Origin: Gibbula magus
Taxonomy: Eukaryota > Mollusca > Gastropoda > Trochida > Trochidae
Direction of reading: 5' to 3'
NCBI GenBank assembly: GCA_936450465.1
Contig: OW388297.1
Coordinates: 63,113,202-63,177,201, forward strand
DNA: 64,000 nt
In this document: piece by piece, positions 47,546-59,317 of the stretch
Layout: each line of letters begins with the position of its first letter
How positions within the stretch are numbered: the stretch's first letter is position 1
Made by a program: the position numbers and the translations under genes
Notes under the pieces: generated by a model
Told to the model about the DNA's origin: nothing
The model's input: the letters and a program-made list of their open reading frames with translations, nothing else
Database searches by the model: none

Positions 47546-48307
47546 CCCTTTCAAAGACGTGCCCATATTTCTCACGTGTCCACAAGTGCCTTTTCGATTA
47601 ACATGGAATTCAAGGTCCAAAATATTAGCTACAACCGCTGACCATACAGGCGCCACAGAAAGTCGACCCTTTCACCTACATGCCGATTTCTCATGTCCAA
47701 CCTACTTATCGGGTCTACCCAAGGCGTCGACAGCTACAACGATAACTGCAGTCAAGTGGCGATAATTCAGACTAAATGTGGCAACATACACACGTACATT
47801 CCGAGTGGGTCAGTGGCGTTGTTCAGTGACGTAGTTACAAAGTTGGTGATTACTATCCCGTAATCTATTACAACCAAGACGATAACGACGACTTCAGATC
47901 GCCATTTGTGGGAGCTAGGCAGTGAATCATTAAGCAAATATTCACAGATTTATCGATTTGGCTGCTAGACAAATTCTTCATATTTGTGAGTTTAGATTTG
48001 ATCATATCATACCTTTAAAAATCTTTATTTTAATGTTTCAATGTTACAACGGTTTGATCTGCCAGAGTTACATAATTTATCCTCTTCCCACCTGGTCCCC
48101 AGTTTAACGGCGGTGATGAATTGGTGATGGGATTTTGTCATTATGGTTGTAAGTGCTTGTTTTTTCTACTACTACAATTTTAAAACAATATCACTTAACA
48201 TAAATTTATTTTCATGTGTGTACATGTAAAATAGCAAATGTACGAGCAGGCCACAAAAAGACAAAACAAACAAACAATTCTCGTTTACCAGACAACAAAT
48301 TAACGCT
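47546..48307. other. Unannotated
   Basis: No supported element; short overlapping frames near 47530-47765 have no motif. Confidence 0.4.
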
Positions 48308-48518
48308 CAGGTGACAAATGTAGCGTTATCAGATTCGTAAAGGTGATAAACTTGATGAAATGTTTTCCACCAATAAGAGAGTAACTTACATAACTACACA
48401 GGTAGACACGCGCTGTACTTTCACACCTGTCCAGGTAATCAAGGTAAGTCACTGCATCAGGTGTGACACCTGTCAGCACGCTATCATCACGTCAATCAAC
48501 AGGTAACACTCTCAGGTG
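48308..48518. promoter_or_regulatory. CAGGTR E-box cluster
   Basis: CAGGTG/CAGGTA or complements occur at 48308, 48399, 48424, 48432, 48458, 48467, 48500 and 48513, eight in 211 bp. The pair at 48458-48472 forms the perfect palindrome CAGGTGTGACACCTG. CAGGTG is the Snail/ZEB-type E-box. Two more complements (TACCTG) follow near 48580 and 48746. This is an enhancer candidate; function is inferred only from density. Confidence 0.35.
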
Positions 48519-48783
48519 ACCACACGTTTCACCTCGTACTGTAATATGGCCACATATACACATCTTTGATATACACTTTACCTGTCAAATATAAAATATT
48601 GAATTAATTTTAACCCTACGAGTAGAACGTTGTATGCACTGGTTGACAAGGATTTGTGGCTCTTATCTTATTCTAGAAATCGTTTCAACATAACACAAAG
48701 TCTGTGAATAGAGGCAAACACTCGTATCTAATAAATATTGCCTTACCTGTGTTCACTCATTAGTGGGGCAAGAAACAGAAACA

Positions 48784-48817
48784 GCATGACGTCATGCAAT
48801 CTGGTCATGACGTCATG
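48784..48817. promoter_or_regulatory. Paired palindromic CREs, 21 bp apart
   Basis: GCATGACGTCATGC (a perfect 14-bp palindrome) and CATGACGTCATG place two TGACGTCA octamers at 48787 and 48808. Their 21-bp centre spacing equals about two helical turns. CREB/ATF binding is established for this octamer; use in vivo is inference. Confidence 0.4.
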
Positions 48818-48860
48818 TCCCATGATAATGTGTACTTATTGGCTTTCTCAATGAAATTCA

Positions 48861-49066
48861 GTATGTGTATCTTATATATCGATGAACAGTTGTCATTTGT
48901 CCAAATTTATTTTTGAAGATTTTTTAAATTCAAAAATTCATTTTATTTTTTAATAATTAAAAAAACCGTAGGAGTATTCTTTGACTGATTACGACGTCGA
49001 AAACTCAAGATATACGACAAATTAATTGAAAAGTGAGATGTAAACTTTCTTTTGCCTGCCAATTTG
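48861..49066 (+). mobile_element. MITE family E, copy 3 (5'-truncated)
   Basis: From ATATCGATGAACAGTTGTC to TTTCTTTTGCCTGCCAATTT the segment matches the right part of family E. The left terminal repeat is missing, so only the 3' portion remains. Confidence 0.7.
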
Positions 49067-50173
49067 CCTATTTACGACAGGTATTTGAGACCCAAAGAGA
49101 AAGTCAACGCAAAGTGTTCATTTCAAGGTGTATATGATCAATGATTAACACGGAACGGTTTCTTCGAACTGGACATGATCACGAAAATAGCAACAAATCA
49201 AAATATCAATGCTCAAAGTAATAACAAAACCATTGATTAAGGAATCCATATTCATGATAGTGTTCATAACCTTTACTTCACAATTTCAAGGGTGATTTTC
49301 ATCCCGTAAGTTAAAGTTCAAAGTCATAATGTCATTGACCATTTATCGTACAGTAGTTGACCTTAAAACGAATAATCCAATCGGGAATGTTGAAAACGCT
49401 ACGATGTAGGAATGCAATACACACCTTACTAGGAAGGCAATGTCATGTAAAGTCACGTGCTGTTAGTGACGTCATTGTTTGTCACTGACGTCATTGGTAT
49501 TCGTATTTCCGGAGGATTCAATATACAAAATACAAAAAAATATACAAAATTATGAAACAAATGGGGTGAAATATAGTAACCTTGTCTACCGCCAATAGTT
49601 GATCTTACATTTCTTAAAGTGACAGTCTTAGTTTGAAAAGGCTAAATCATTGAGAGATATCATTACCAGAGATTAGCTAAAAATGAGATGTTAAAGATGA
49701 AAAATGTTAATACAGATTCACAGAGTGACAAAATAATTGCGGGAAAATACAGAACTCAGGGACATCAAGAGTTCGGGAAAATGGTATGCCCGACAGAGGG
49801 GATGTTTACTACCGGTATTTACGAACACCTTGTGTCATCAATCATGGTTTGTGAGTCAATGATTTCTGATTTTCTGGGATGTAGTTACTATATTTCACAC
49901 ATTCTATATTAATTTTAGAATAAAATCCTTAATATATTTTTTATTTTATTTTTGAAACATTATTGCCTTATAAACCCGTCGTTTTGGAATATCATTAACT
50001 AGGCGATGAACATTAACATGTCAATGAAGTAAAGTGTAAAGAGTGTGCATTCTGTAGAAAACATCTTTTATTAACTTAATTTTCATATTTTTAAGATATA
50101 TTTTCATATAAATGTCAAACATTCTGTCCTATATCTTTTGATGTAACTATCTCAGCACAACATGTTTGTGTGA
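49067..50173. other. Unannotated; second CRE pair
   Basis: TGACGTCA octamers at 49467 and 49486 are separated by 19 bp (GTGACGTCATTG and CTGACGTCATTG). No gene or large repeat was seen. The 74-codon frame at 49688 has no motif. Confidence 0.4.
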
Positions 50174-50345
50174 GCAAAAACATTCATATTCTGAGGACTG
50201 TATACTTCTTTACAGAACATGACTATCAAAAACATTTATATTCTGAGGACTGTATACTTCTTTACAAAACATGACTATCAAAAACATTCTTATTCTGAGA
50301 ACTGTATACTTCTTTACAAAACATGACTATCAAAATCATTTAAAA
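50174..50345. repeat. 52-bp tandem repeat, 3 copies
   Basis: CATTCATATTCTGAGGACTG at 50181 recurs with minor changes at 50233 and 50285. Each unit ends CTTCTTTACARAACATGACT-ATC. Confidence 0.88.
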
Positions 50346-50578
50346 TCGACTTAATAAGGCAGCAGATTTGACTCATTGAAAACTGTGTAGAGTTTTGCTA
50401 TGGATTATGTTTCTGATAATGTAAAGTCACGAAAGAAAGCTCTTAATGTATGAATTAATGTTTTGCGTTCAAAAATTGCCCCTCCTGGGTTGCCTCTTCA
50501 GTTCGCTTTCATCACGAATACGCTACTCTAACCTTAGGTGTGTTTTAATCTGTTACACTACTTAATGCCTCGTGTGTC

Positions 50579-50752
50579 TAATACGGAAAATGCTCGCAAA
50601 CTTTTCCAACTGGCAAAGCATGTATATTGTCAGCCAATGAAATGTCGTTATTTGGAAGTTTGTGATGGTCATCCAATCTGGGGACTGCCAATATTGCTCG
50701 CGTCATTTCATTGGTTGCTTGTTTTTGACCGTTAAGAGCATTTTCCGTATTA
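50579..50752. mobile_element. Foldback element, 174 bp
   Basis: TAATACGGAAAATGCTC and its exact complement GAGCATTTTCCGTATTA are the ends. A second inner pair, CAGCCAATGAAATG and CATTTCATTGGTTG, lengthens the stem. It is probably a small inverted-repeat MITE. The 65-codon frame across it simply reads the hairpin. Confidence 0.75.
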
Positions 50753-51474
50753 CATACTCAGGGCATAAAGTAATAAGTAAATAAAGTATCCCTAAGGATC
50801 AGGCGGATAATATATGATTTTTTTGGTATGAGAATTTAATTAGGAAAGTTTGACTGAGATTTGTTGAAAATAAATAAGATGAATGAAATTAAATATTGTA
50901 AGATTTTAATCATAAAGGCAATATATAATTGAGAAATGAACTTAGCCTAACATAGACAATGTCTAGGCCACCTTTAACACTAATTGACAAAATAATAATG
51001 ATAACGGTATAAACGTACATTTATTTTTGAAAATATGTCTGCAAATGAAACCATAGCAAACCTATCTTCTTGTGAAGAAAAATAACATTTTCATAATAAT
51101 CTGTACATTTCATAACTTCATAACATAACTTTCATAATTTACAAACTTTGCTCCTAAGTTTTAATGTGTTCGATGCACTTTTATATTAAATCACAAATCT
51201 GATTCCAGGGGAACATTAAATGACAAAATAAGATACAGAAATAGATAAACGTGATTTTAAAATCACTCATCTACGTAAAGTTCCCACGATTAAGAGAATT
51301 AAAAGATTAAGGGCATACTAGACGAGCCAAACCTGGGAACGACGTGTTTTATTGTCGACTCGTTACTAGGTGAGTACTGATTGTAACATTAATGACGTAA
51401 TTTATGATAACTCCGCCCTCTCGTAATGAGCCCGTACTCCCACTCACTGACCACATAGTCTAGACTTCAAATTT
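50753..51474. other. Unannotated AT-rich stretch
   Basis: Nothing supported. Confidence 0.5.
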
Positions 51475-52095
51475 CCGTTCCGTTTTTTTACTATGATAAA
51501 CATGTATATATATTGTATACCTAAATGCAGGTTGTAATTGATAAAACTTATTTTTATTTTATTTTGAACGATATGACTGTGACTATGAATGACGGTCATG
51601 TAGTGACGCGCTATATTAAGTGTAGACCGTATATTTCCGGGGTTTAGTTTTATTTTACTCGTCCATATTGTGTTAAACTTGAGATATAGTTATATACAGC
51701 TTATGGCATCACATTCTGAACGACTTTTTAAGTGTGTATCACAATGAGAGAATGTCATGTAGTGACGTGGTATATTAAGTATAGAACCGTATATTTCCGG
51801 GGACGTTGAGGTTTTTTGCTTTTTTAAACCTTTATCTATAGTGTAAACCTAAATGAAGGTTACAGTTGAAAAGACTTATTTTTATCTCATACTGAATAAC
51901 TTCTTTAGTGTGTACCACAGCAAGTGGCATGATCATATAGTGACACGGTATTTTAAGTGTAGACCGTATATTTCCGGGGAGGTCTAGCTTTTAACTGTAT
52001 GTTATATACGTATCTGTATTGTATACATAATTGGATGATAAACTTGATATATACAGCTTATTTTCATCTCATACTGAAAGACTATTTAAATGACT
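51475..52095. repeat. About 170-bp tandem repeat, 3.5 diverged copies
   Basis: ACCGTATATTTCCGGGG anchors near 51627, 51787 and 51964 (spacing 160 and 177). Each is preceded by ATAGTGACRYGGTAT-TTAAGT and followed by TATTGTATACCTAAAT-like and ACTTATTTTTATYTCATACTG blocks. Indels explain the uneven period. The third unit runs into the family J copy at about 52095. Confidence 0.82.
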
Positions 52096-52370
52096 TAAGA
52101 TTGTGATGATTATTTTCCATGGAAAAAAATTCAGGAAATTAGGGTTAGTGTTTTTTAAAATGTTGACCCCTTCTTTTTCATTATGTTAAAGTTTTATAAA
52201 ATTGCACCACTGACGTGACGATCACATGGCTAATTTGAGAATGATTGTTGTACACACTGGTATTGGATGAGTCTGTGTCACTGTCATTGATGTCATTTAA
52301 TTAACGTCACAACGAAAGCCAATTTTCGTGATATTTACAATGGTGAACAAACTGTTGGGATGCAACTGTA
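52096..52370 (+). mobile_element. MITE family J, copy 2 (5'-truncated)
   Basis: TTGACCCCTTCTTTTTCATT, CACTGTCATTGATGTCATTT and the right end GGGATGCAACTGTA match copies 1 and 3. The left half is absent; the element abuts the 170-bp tandem array. Confidence 0.7.
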
Positions 52371-53212
52371 CTCTTAACAGTATTTCGTCACGCAATTGTC
52401 TATCATGAACAATAAATTTGATACATATGTAAGTAATTCGTTTATGATATGTACTACTCTATACTCTCATTAATCTCACCTGGTTTATGCTTACGCTTAA
52501 CATTTATAGGTAACATGTTACAAGTGACAATCTATCCTCTCAAGGCATTCTCAAGACAAGTTAAAATTTAGCAAAAACCTGAAATAGCAAAAAGGAATTT
52601 AAATGCAGTTGACTTAATTGTTATGCTTATTCAAAAACGTCAATGACAATATGTAATATTTAAAAACCACAACCACTTACCTGAGACAGTAAATGCTAAC
52701 TAAATGTAAATGTTTAACTCATGGAACGCTTTATATAGTTTGCACAAAGGTGAACGAGGACACTTTAATTATTTGTGAAACTCTATGCAACTCGACATTT
52801 ATGGTTCTAACATAGAACAAACGTTACATTTTCAATGCGGTGTTTCCATAGGAAATTAAAACAAAAGCCGGTACTCCAAATCACAACAACAACAAGTGGA
52901 GGCCGAGTACCGATATCTCAAGTATCAATATATAGGTTAAATAGTACGACTACATTCTAAACGGTGGTTCACCTACTTATGATTCTGATATAAAGAGACC
53001 CTGTGAACCATTGGGGATGATTTATTTGCTGTTTAAAATAAAAGGATTCGTTTAAATAACTGGTGTCATCATATTTCCCATAGTATGTAATCTTTAGGGT
53101 GATACTATTTCTTTACTTAAATGCATGCTAAATTGTCTTTTCTATATACAACCTGTTCCTACTGTTTGAACTAGCTAGTGAGTAAAGGGTGCTATCGGTT
53201 GGGCAGGACAAC
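52371..53212. other. Unannotated AT-rich stretch
   Basis: Nothing supported. Confidence 0.5.
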
Positions 53213-53648
53213 TAAACTGACGTGCAAAAAAAACGCCACCACATTTTCAACAGAGTAAAAACTGAAAACTGCTGTCGGATGAAGTCGATTTTAAGTGTAT
53301 TTGATAATAATAGATTTTGTAAAGAAGTATCCAGAATTTAATCATCAGGGTATGATACTTTAATTGTCATATCTGTTCACAGATGTGGTGGTGAAATCGC
53401 TTTTTCAGCATGGTTTTTGTCCAGAATGTTTGGCAATTACGTTAAAAAAAGTTATGAAACGTAAAATTTATTTAATGGTTGATGTTGATTGTCTAATTTA
53501 CCTTTTTAAATTAATGTTTGGAATCTCTAACAATTAATTCTGTTGACTTCTGGAGAATGATGCTAGCCTGGTTTCAGTCGTTTGTTTACCTCGTGATTTT
53601 CAATATCATGTATTTTTGTTGGTGGTGTTTCTTTTGCAAGTCAGTTTC
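53213..53648. mobile_element. TA-flanked MITE family F
   Basis: TA-AACTGACGTGCAAAAAAAAC-GCCACCA and the complement of AACTGACTTGCAAAAGAAAC-ACCACCAA are inverted ends of about 27 bp, roughly 435 bp apart. The right-hand TA is not intact (TTTCC follows). There is no coding capacity. The CAAAAGAAA stretch is shared with families B, E and G. Confidence 0.78.
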
Positions 53649-53798
53649 CACACTCGTAACGCCGATTAATTGCTTCCCTTAAAGTTTTCATTGTGTTATC
53701 TGTTAATGAATGTGTGCTACTCTTTATGGAATGGTAAAAATAAATATTAATCTTAAGTAATGTGTTACATACAAATGTATGGGTGATCAGGTTAGATG

Positions 53799-53939
53799 AA
53801 GGAGAACAAGTTTATGGATATACAACTTCTTTATGCGGGAATTAATGATGATTTCTTAATAACGGTGTTAGGATCTACACCGGAACCCCGCACTCCTGCA
53901 ATAAAGAAGTTGTATATTCATAAAACTCGTTCTCCTTTA
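53799..53939. mobile_element. Hairpin repeat, family C-like
   Basis: AAGGAGAACAAGTTTATGGA-TATACAACTTCTTTAT at the left pairs with ATAAAGAAGTTGTATATTCA-TAAAACTCGTTCTCCTT at the right, leaving a loop of about 55 bp. The ACAACTTCTTTA core recalls family C copies, but the outer sequence differs, so it is a related or convergent subfamily. Overlapping frames on both strands are noise. Confidence 0.7.
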
Positions 53940-54626
53940 AACTACGATCTGGTGTGTTTTGATCGACTGATGCACACACGTGAGAAACGTTTCGAATTAC
54001 GTTTTGACAAAAATACCATTCGTCCTGTCTCTTTAATGCAAACAGTTCCGCTTCATGGATGAAAATACTCTCATCGATAAAACTGATTGTCTCTTCACGC
54101 ACCTAACTCTAATACAACTCATCATTAAGTAAACTTATGAATTATGGCTACTGCCTATGTAACGCACGTTCACCTCAATATAATAATATGCAACTGACAA
54201 TTGTTTTAGCCAATCGTTATGAAATGAAAACATCAATATATATAATATTGACATATGACACTGAAAATCCACTTGCAATAAGAAGAAATTCCCTAATGAA
54301 GACGGACGTGAATCATGAAGTACTTCCTTCCTTGTTATGATACGACAATACGCACAGTTCGCTTGTCACCACTCTGGATTACGCATGCATCCCTGCACCC
54401 TCTACTGCATGACTCGGCCTTGTTCTTGAAAACATGTCACTAATAGGTGCTCGTAGATTAGACCGGTGTTAAAAGGTGCATCTTCAGCTTTGAAAGCAAA
54501 TGGACTAATAAAGTTATTTCACTAATTGATAGAATAAACTGTTTACGTTCGTTCAATAACGCGTGCTCTTAGGACAATAAGATAGATAGAGTAAGGTAAC
54601 GGTATATACGTGGGTATTAATCAAAA
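53940..54626. other. Unannotated
   Basis: A 67-codon frame at 54137 has no motif. Nothing supported. Confidence 0.45.
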
Positions 54627-55867
54627 TAGACACTTATGGACACATAATTACGGTTAGTGTTCGCGACAGTTATGGACACATTACGCTTAGTGTCTCGTGA
54701 CACTTATGGACACATTACGGTTAGTGTCTCGTGACACTTATGGACACATTACGGTTAGTGACACTTATGGACACATTACGGTTAGTGTCTCGTGACACTT
54801 ATGGTCATATTACGCTTAGTGTCGCGTGACACTTATGGACACATTACGGTTAGTGTCTCGTGACACTTATGGTCATATTACGCTTAGTGTCTCGTGACAC
54901 TTATGGACACATTTTGCTTAGTGACTCGTGACACTTATAGACATATTACGGTTAGTGTCTCGTGACACTTATGGACACATTACGCTTAGTGTCTCGTGAC
55001 ACTTATGGACACATTACGGTTAGTGACTCGTGACAGTTATGGACACATTACGCTTAGTGTCTCGTGACACTTATGGTCATATTACGCTAAGTGTCTCGTG
55101 ACACTTATGGACACATTACGGTTAGTGTCTCGTGACACTTATAGACATATTACGCTTAGTGTCTCGTGACACTTATGGACACATTTCGCTTAGTGTCTCG
55201 TGACACTTATGGACATATTTCGCTTAGTGACTCGTGACACTTAAGGACACATTACGGTTAGTGACTCGTGACACTTATGGACACATTACGGTTAGTGTCT
55301 CGTGAAACTTATGGACTCATTAAGCAAGTCCTATGACACTTATGAACTCATTACGCTTAACGTCTCGTGACACATATGGTCACATTACGCTTAGTGTCTC
55401 GTGACATTTATAGACATATTACGGTTAGTGTCTCGTGACACTTATGGACACATTTCGCTTAGTGACTCGTGACACTTATGGACTCATTACGCTTTGTATC
55501 CTATATCTCTTATGGACTCATTAAGCAAGTCCTATGACACTTATGAACTCATTACGCTTAACGTCTCGTGACACATATGGTCACATTACGCTTAGTGTCT
55601 CGTGACATTTATAGACATATTACGGTTAGTGTCTCGTGACACTTATGGAGACATTTCGCTTAGTGACTCGTGACACTTATGGACTCATTACGCTTTGTAT
55701 CCTATATCTCTTATGGACTCATTAAGCAAGTCCTATGACACTTATGGACACATTACGCTAAGTGTCTCGCGACACTTATGGACTCATAACGCTTAGTATC
55801 CTATATCACTTATGGACTCATTAAGCAAGTCCTATGACACTTATGGACCCATTACGCTTTGTGACAC
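54627..55867. repeat. 34-bp satellite array with 201-bp higher-order repeat
   Basis: The unit is CGTGACACTTATGGACACAT plus TACGGTTAGTGTCT (34 bp), about 36 copies over 1.24 kb. Each unit junction reads GTGTC-TCGT-GACAC, a 5-bp inverted repeat. In the right half variant units appear (TTAAGCAAGTCCTATGACAC at about 55321, 55522, 55723 and 55822). The first three are exactly 201 bp apart, a higher-order unit of six monomers; the last interval is about half of that. Confidence 0.95.
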
Positions 55868-57246
55868 AAAACATTACATTAACACATTGCACTACGTATG
55901 TCATTGCATGACCTCGATTAATGATAAGACATATAAACGTTGTAATCCTCTTTAATCTCTTGCAAAGGACATCACGGTGATCGCTAAATACTAATCACTA
56001 TATACCAATCACTACATGACAGTGAAACATCAGAAGACTGGAAGCCATCATCATTGTTCATCACTGCTGTGTTTTGACTGAAAAACGTACTAGACCAATG
56101 ACCGTTTCAGTCTGCAAGAGGGCAGAACAGCAGAACACATGTCATGGACCCATCATATCATATGCTTCTTTTAGCCTATTCTCAATGACCCGTTAATGAC
56201 CCTGTCCCGTACATCAAGGCACAAGGTAAGGCAATGTAAGGAAACGTATCATGTGACACCATTCAGACAGGTTTGCCGTCACTACATCGTAAACCGTAGC
56301 CAGGTTTTACACTATACGGGGACTCGCGGGGGCCACAATTGAGTGAAACTGAGAAAGGCCAAGACCTGAAGCAATTGGGGAAAGATGAGAAACCTAACTC
56401 ACTTAAAAGTTGCAATAAAAATCGCAGTGGTTAGATTATTACACAACTAAGTTGATGGCAGAGCATTTGTAGCCCACATAAAGCTTCTGGGAGGGTCATG
56501 AACCCCCACCGTATATGATGACGCTATAAAGTATTTATAGAGAGAGTAGGCAGGAGGCGATATCCTTGTCTCACACCCCTCTTTAAGATTTTATTGACTG
56601 ATCATTTACACGTACCTGAACATCGATATGACACGGCCTTCCGGATAAGTTCAACTTTAATTGTAATGAGGCTAATGTTAATAAATCTACTTGATTTGAT
56701 GTGTTTGCAACGACAACTTGGCAAAATACACACGATTAAAAGAATTTGAGAATCGACATGTTACTGCCTCAGTTACAGTGGAAAGAATTGTAGTCTAGGT
56801 TATTAGTTATTAATCATTATTATGAAACCATCAGCACATGATGACAACGAGGTTTACTTCTTTCAAGATAAAAACATAAACCCGTAAGGTATGATATTTA
56901 CATGACTACATTCTACAATCTCAAAATTCCATACGTAATGCCCTCCCCATCTTGTATATTTTAGCGAAATTCTCATTCAATATCATTGTTCCTACGAAAT
57001 ACAAAAATAGTTGCATTTAGAACATTTCATCACCCAAAGTTCAATTCCACGTGTTCTTCAATCTATTGCGAGTACCATTGTATGGAGAGCTTCGCGACCA
57101 TTGAAGGATCACTTCTGACAATGTCCCAGTTCAAGATGTTTGCCCTGAGACTAACAGTCACGACCCAGATGGCACTGAAACATTTTGTCGCTTTTGACGC
57201 ATTGATCGATCCGTCCAGACATTACCCAGACCACTGAGTGAACCGC
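55868..57246. other. Unannotated
   Basis: Ordinary AT-rich sequence; an 83-codon plus-strand frame (56986-57237) ends just before the SINE head and shows no motif. Confidence 0.4.
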
Positions 57247-57322
57247 ACTAGACGAGGTTCGAACCCATTTGCACTGCAGCGGGTGTAGTGCGTAACAATG
57301 GTGTTAGCACATCGCGTGCAGT
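57247..57322 (-). mobile_element. tRNA-like SINE head
   Basis: On the minus strand, GTGCTAACACCATTGTTACG resembles a D-arm with A box, and GGGTTCGAACCTC (plus 57254-57266) matches the B-box consensus GGTTCGANNCC exactly. Spacing between boxes suits a tRNA-derived polymerase III promoter. The acceptor stem is not convincing, so a SINE rather than a tRNA gene is proposed, with its body toward lower coordinates. Confidence 0.45.
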
Positions 57323-58800
57323 CTCTCCGTCTCGCTTCAGAGCTGCTGCTACTGCAGTTGGAGCGACAATTGACACACGCCATCAAGTGGGTTAACCCTT
57401 GCAGTGTCACGGCGCATTTAGGTGACTTCGGCGTTCGGACCGTTAATATACAATTTGCAGATGTATGGCTATACATATTCATATGTAAATATTTGTATAT
57501 ATGTATGACGACGTTTTTGGTGGTTGCAAGGGTGCAAGCATTTAGATGGTGTATATTTTTTAAATTAGTAAGAGTGTAAGTGTTTAAATAAGTTTTTTTG
57601 TTGAAAATATACTGAACAAAACATTGAAATTATAACTTCACACAATAACTTATAAAGTATACACGTAATAAATCACATAAACTTACCCTTAAATCAAGCT
57701 TTTTGGGAAACATGTTTGCATATATTAAGTTCCTATGGACCTTCATTCTAACCTCAGTGACTCAAATCTTGAGTAACATATGTTAGAGAGAATGATGGAT
57801 CTGTGTCCTTCTGAATAAGCTATCATAAAAAGGGCATCGGATACACATATTTGCAATCACGTGTACTATCTATCAACTGAATATGCACATGATTTCAAAA
57901 TGACCTTCTTGTCATTTCTTGATTACCATGTCGTTAAGTACTAAACTAATGAAATGGTAACTCATGTCAATATTTAAATTAAAAATAATATAATAAATAC
58001 GAATTGAAGAACGGATGGTTGCACCCATAGTCTGACCTTTCTTATACCAGCGATATTGTCGGGTTATGAATATTTATTCAAAATCTACTTTGAGTAACTT
58101 TTATCGAATAAAATGGTATAATACTAAATTGAACTATCATGTGCATTATGACTATATGAAATAATATATTCAATAAAAATGTAAGTATTTTAAGATTAAG
58201 TATTCAATAGTTCAAGGTATGTTCCATATATTCCCATTGAAGTATCCCGAGGGGAAAACGATACAAAAATACAATGTCCTTACTTTGGTACAACAGTATA
58301 TCACAATGCTTTCTGAAATATGTAGATCTCATACTTTAATATTGTAATAAATCTATGAGGGACATATCTTAATAACGTACGAATAATGCTTTCTCACTAA
58401 AACATAGAGCAGTAGCGGATATTTGGAAGTAAGCAAAACAACAATAACCTACGACAATGCTTCCTATAAAATGGATTTACATATTTACTCTCGGGTGTGT
58501 TTATGTGATGGGTTAGTCGACTTGAAACTAAACACTCATTCTGTGAACATAAAGTGCAAGGTACTCATCATAAACAGCATAGAGGTAACTCAAACTTTTT
58601 ATTAACAAGACGTTAAAGTCCCATTTCCGTTCATGGTCAAATTACATCTTTTTAACGCTCCCCTTCATAACAATAGCACTGTGCAACATCGACAGAATAG
58701 CAATATAAATCTTGATAACGGACTTACCTTAGTTCTGTTTGAAACTTCCGTACTCCATTTTGAAATTTGGATACCATAATCACACCGCTTGGATGAAAAA
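57323..58800. other. Unannotated
   Basis: Overlapping opposite-strand frames at 57222-57579 are unsupported. From 57600 to 58800 the DNA is AT-rich and empty. Confidence 0.45.
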
Positions 58801-58863
58801 CACAACTGTTGCCACCGGTTGCCGTGTTAATGTTCGCTAAACATCCGATCTAGCGGTCTCTGA

Positions 58864-59163
58864 GGTTCATGCACAACCCGACGCTGCAGAAGCCACGAGC
58901 GACCCCCTTCCCATCCGTCCCTAGTGGTCAGCGTCCTGGTCAGTGTCCTACTGGTCACTCTGCCTCCCCTGGACAGTCCGAAACCTGAAAACAGATTCCC
59001 AGAAAGCACATCAAGGCAAGTGAACGTAATATCCATGATAGCCTCTGTTGCATCGATCTGTACGGACGAGAAGGTCCTGTGGATAGATTTGGCGTTAAGG
59101 GGGTCAATAGGAGATCTAGATCTCTTCCCAGCGATGTTTGATCATTTTGTCGTGGATATGTAA
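58864..59163 (+). other. Coding-like GC-rich block
   Basis: A frame of about 99 codons is open from after a TGA at 58861 to a TAA at 59161. It has a valine-leucine-rich hydrophobic stretch (SLVVSVLVSVLLVTL, about residues 18-32) followed by proline- and charge-rich sequence. G+C is clearly higher than on either side. No ATG lies upstream of the hydrophobic part in this frame, so if real it would be an internal exon. Another frame has ATG at 58869 (39 codons), and the minus strand is open too, so chance remains likely. Confidence 0.2.
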
Positions 59164-59233
59164 ATGGGTGAATGTTGAATGCGATTGTTTAATTGTAACT
59201 CAATAATACGTTAGGTTATTGTTTCGCTGTCTC

Positions 59234-59317
59234 TACAGTCGAACCTCGTTGGTACGTTATCAGCAGTGACCAACGTTATAGAGCGAGCAAGTGCCATGTG
59301 GAGTGGGAGCGACTGTA
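59234..59317. mobile_element. Possible pogo-like terminus or mini-MITE
   Basis: TA-CAGTCGAACCTCG resembles the terminal motif of pogo/Tigger-like elements, and AGCGACTG-TA 84 bp downstream gives a short inverted end with TA flank. It may be a tiny deletion derivative; similarity at the right end is only about 8 bp. Confidence 0.35.

Noticed and set aside
47081..47765. Chain of frames with repeated CPYVPLPRHHDLNRMK peptide
   Set aside because: The peptide repeats because of the 89-bp tandem repeat; a period not divisible by three breaks any continuous frame.
50181..50320. TACTTCTTTACA repeats complementary to part of miR-1
   Set aside because: The match covers the 3' part of miR-1 only, the seed complement (ACATTCC) is absent, and the motif is repeated because it lies in a tandem array.
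53796..54102. Overlapping frames on both strands
   Set aside because: They translate the arms of the hairpin element at 53799-53939.
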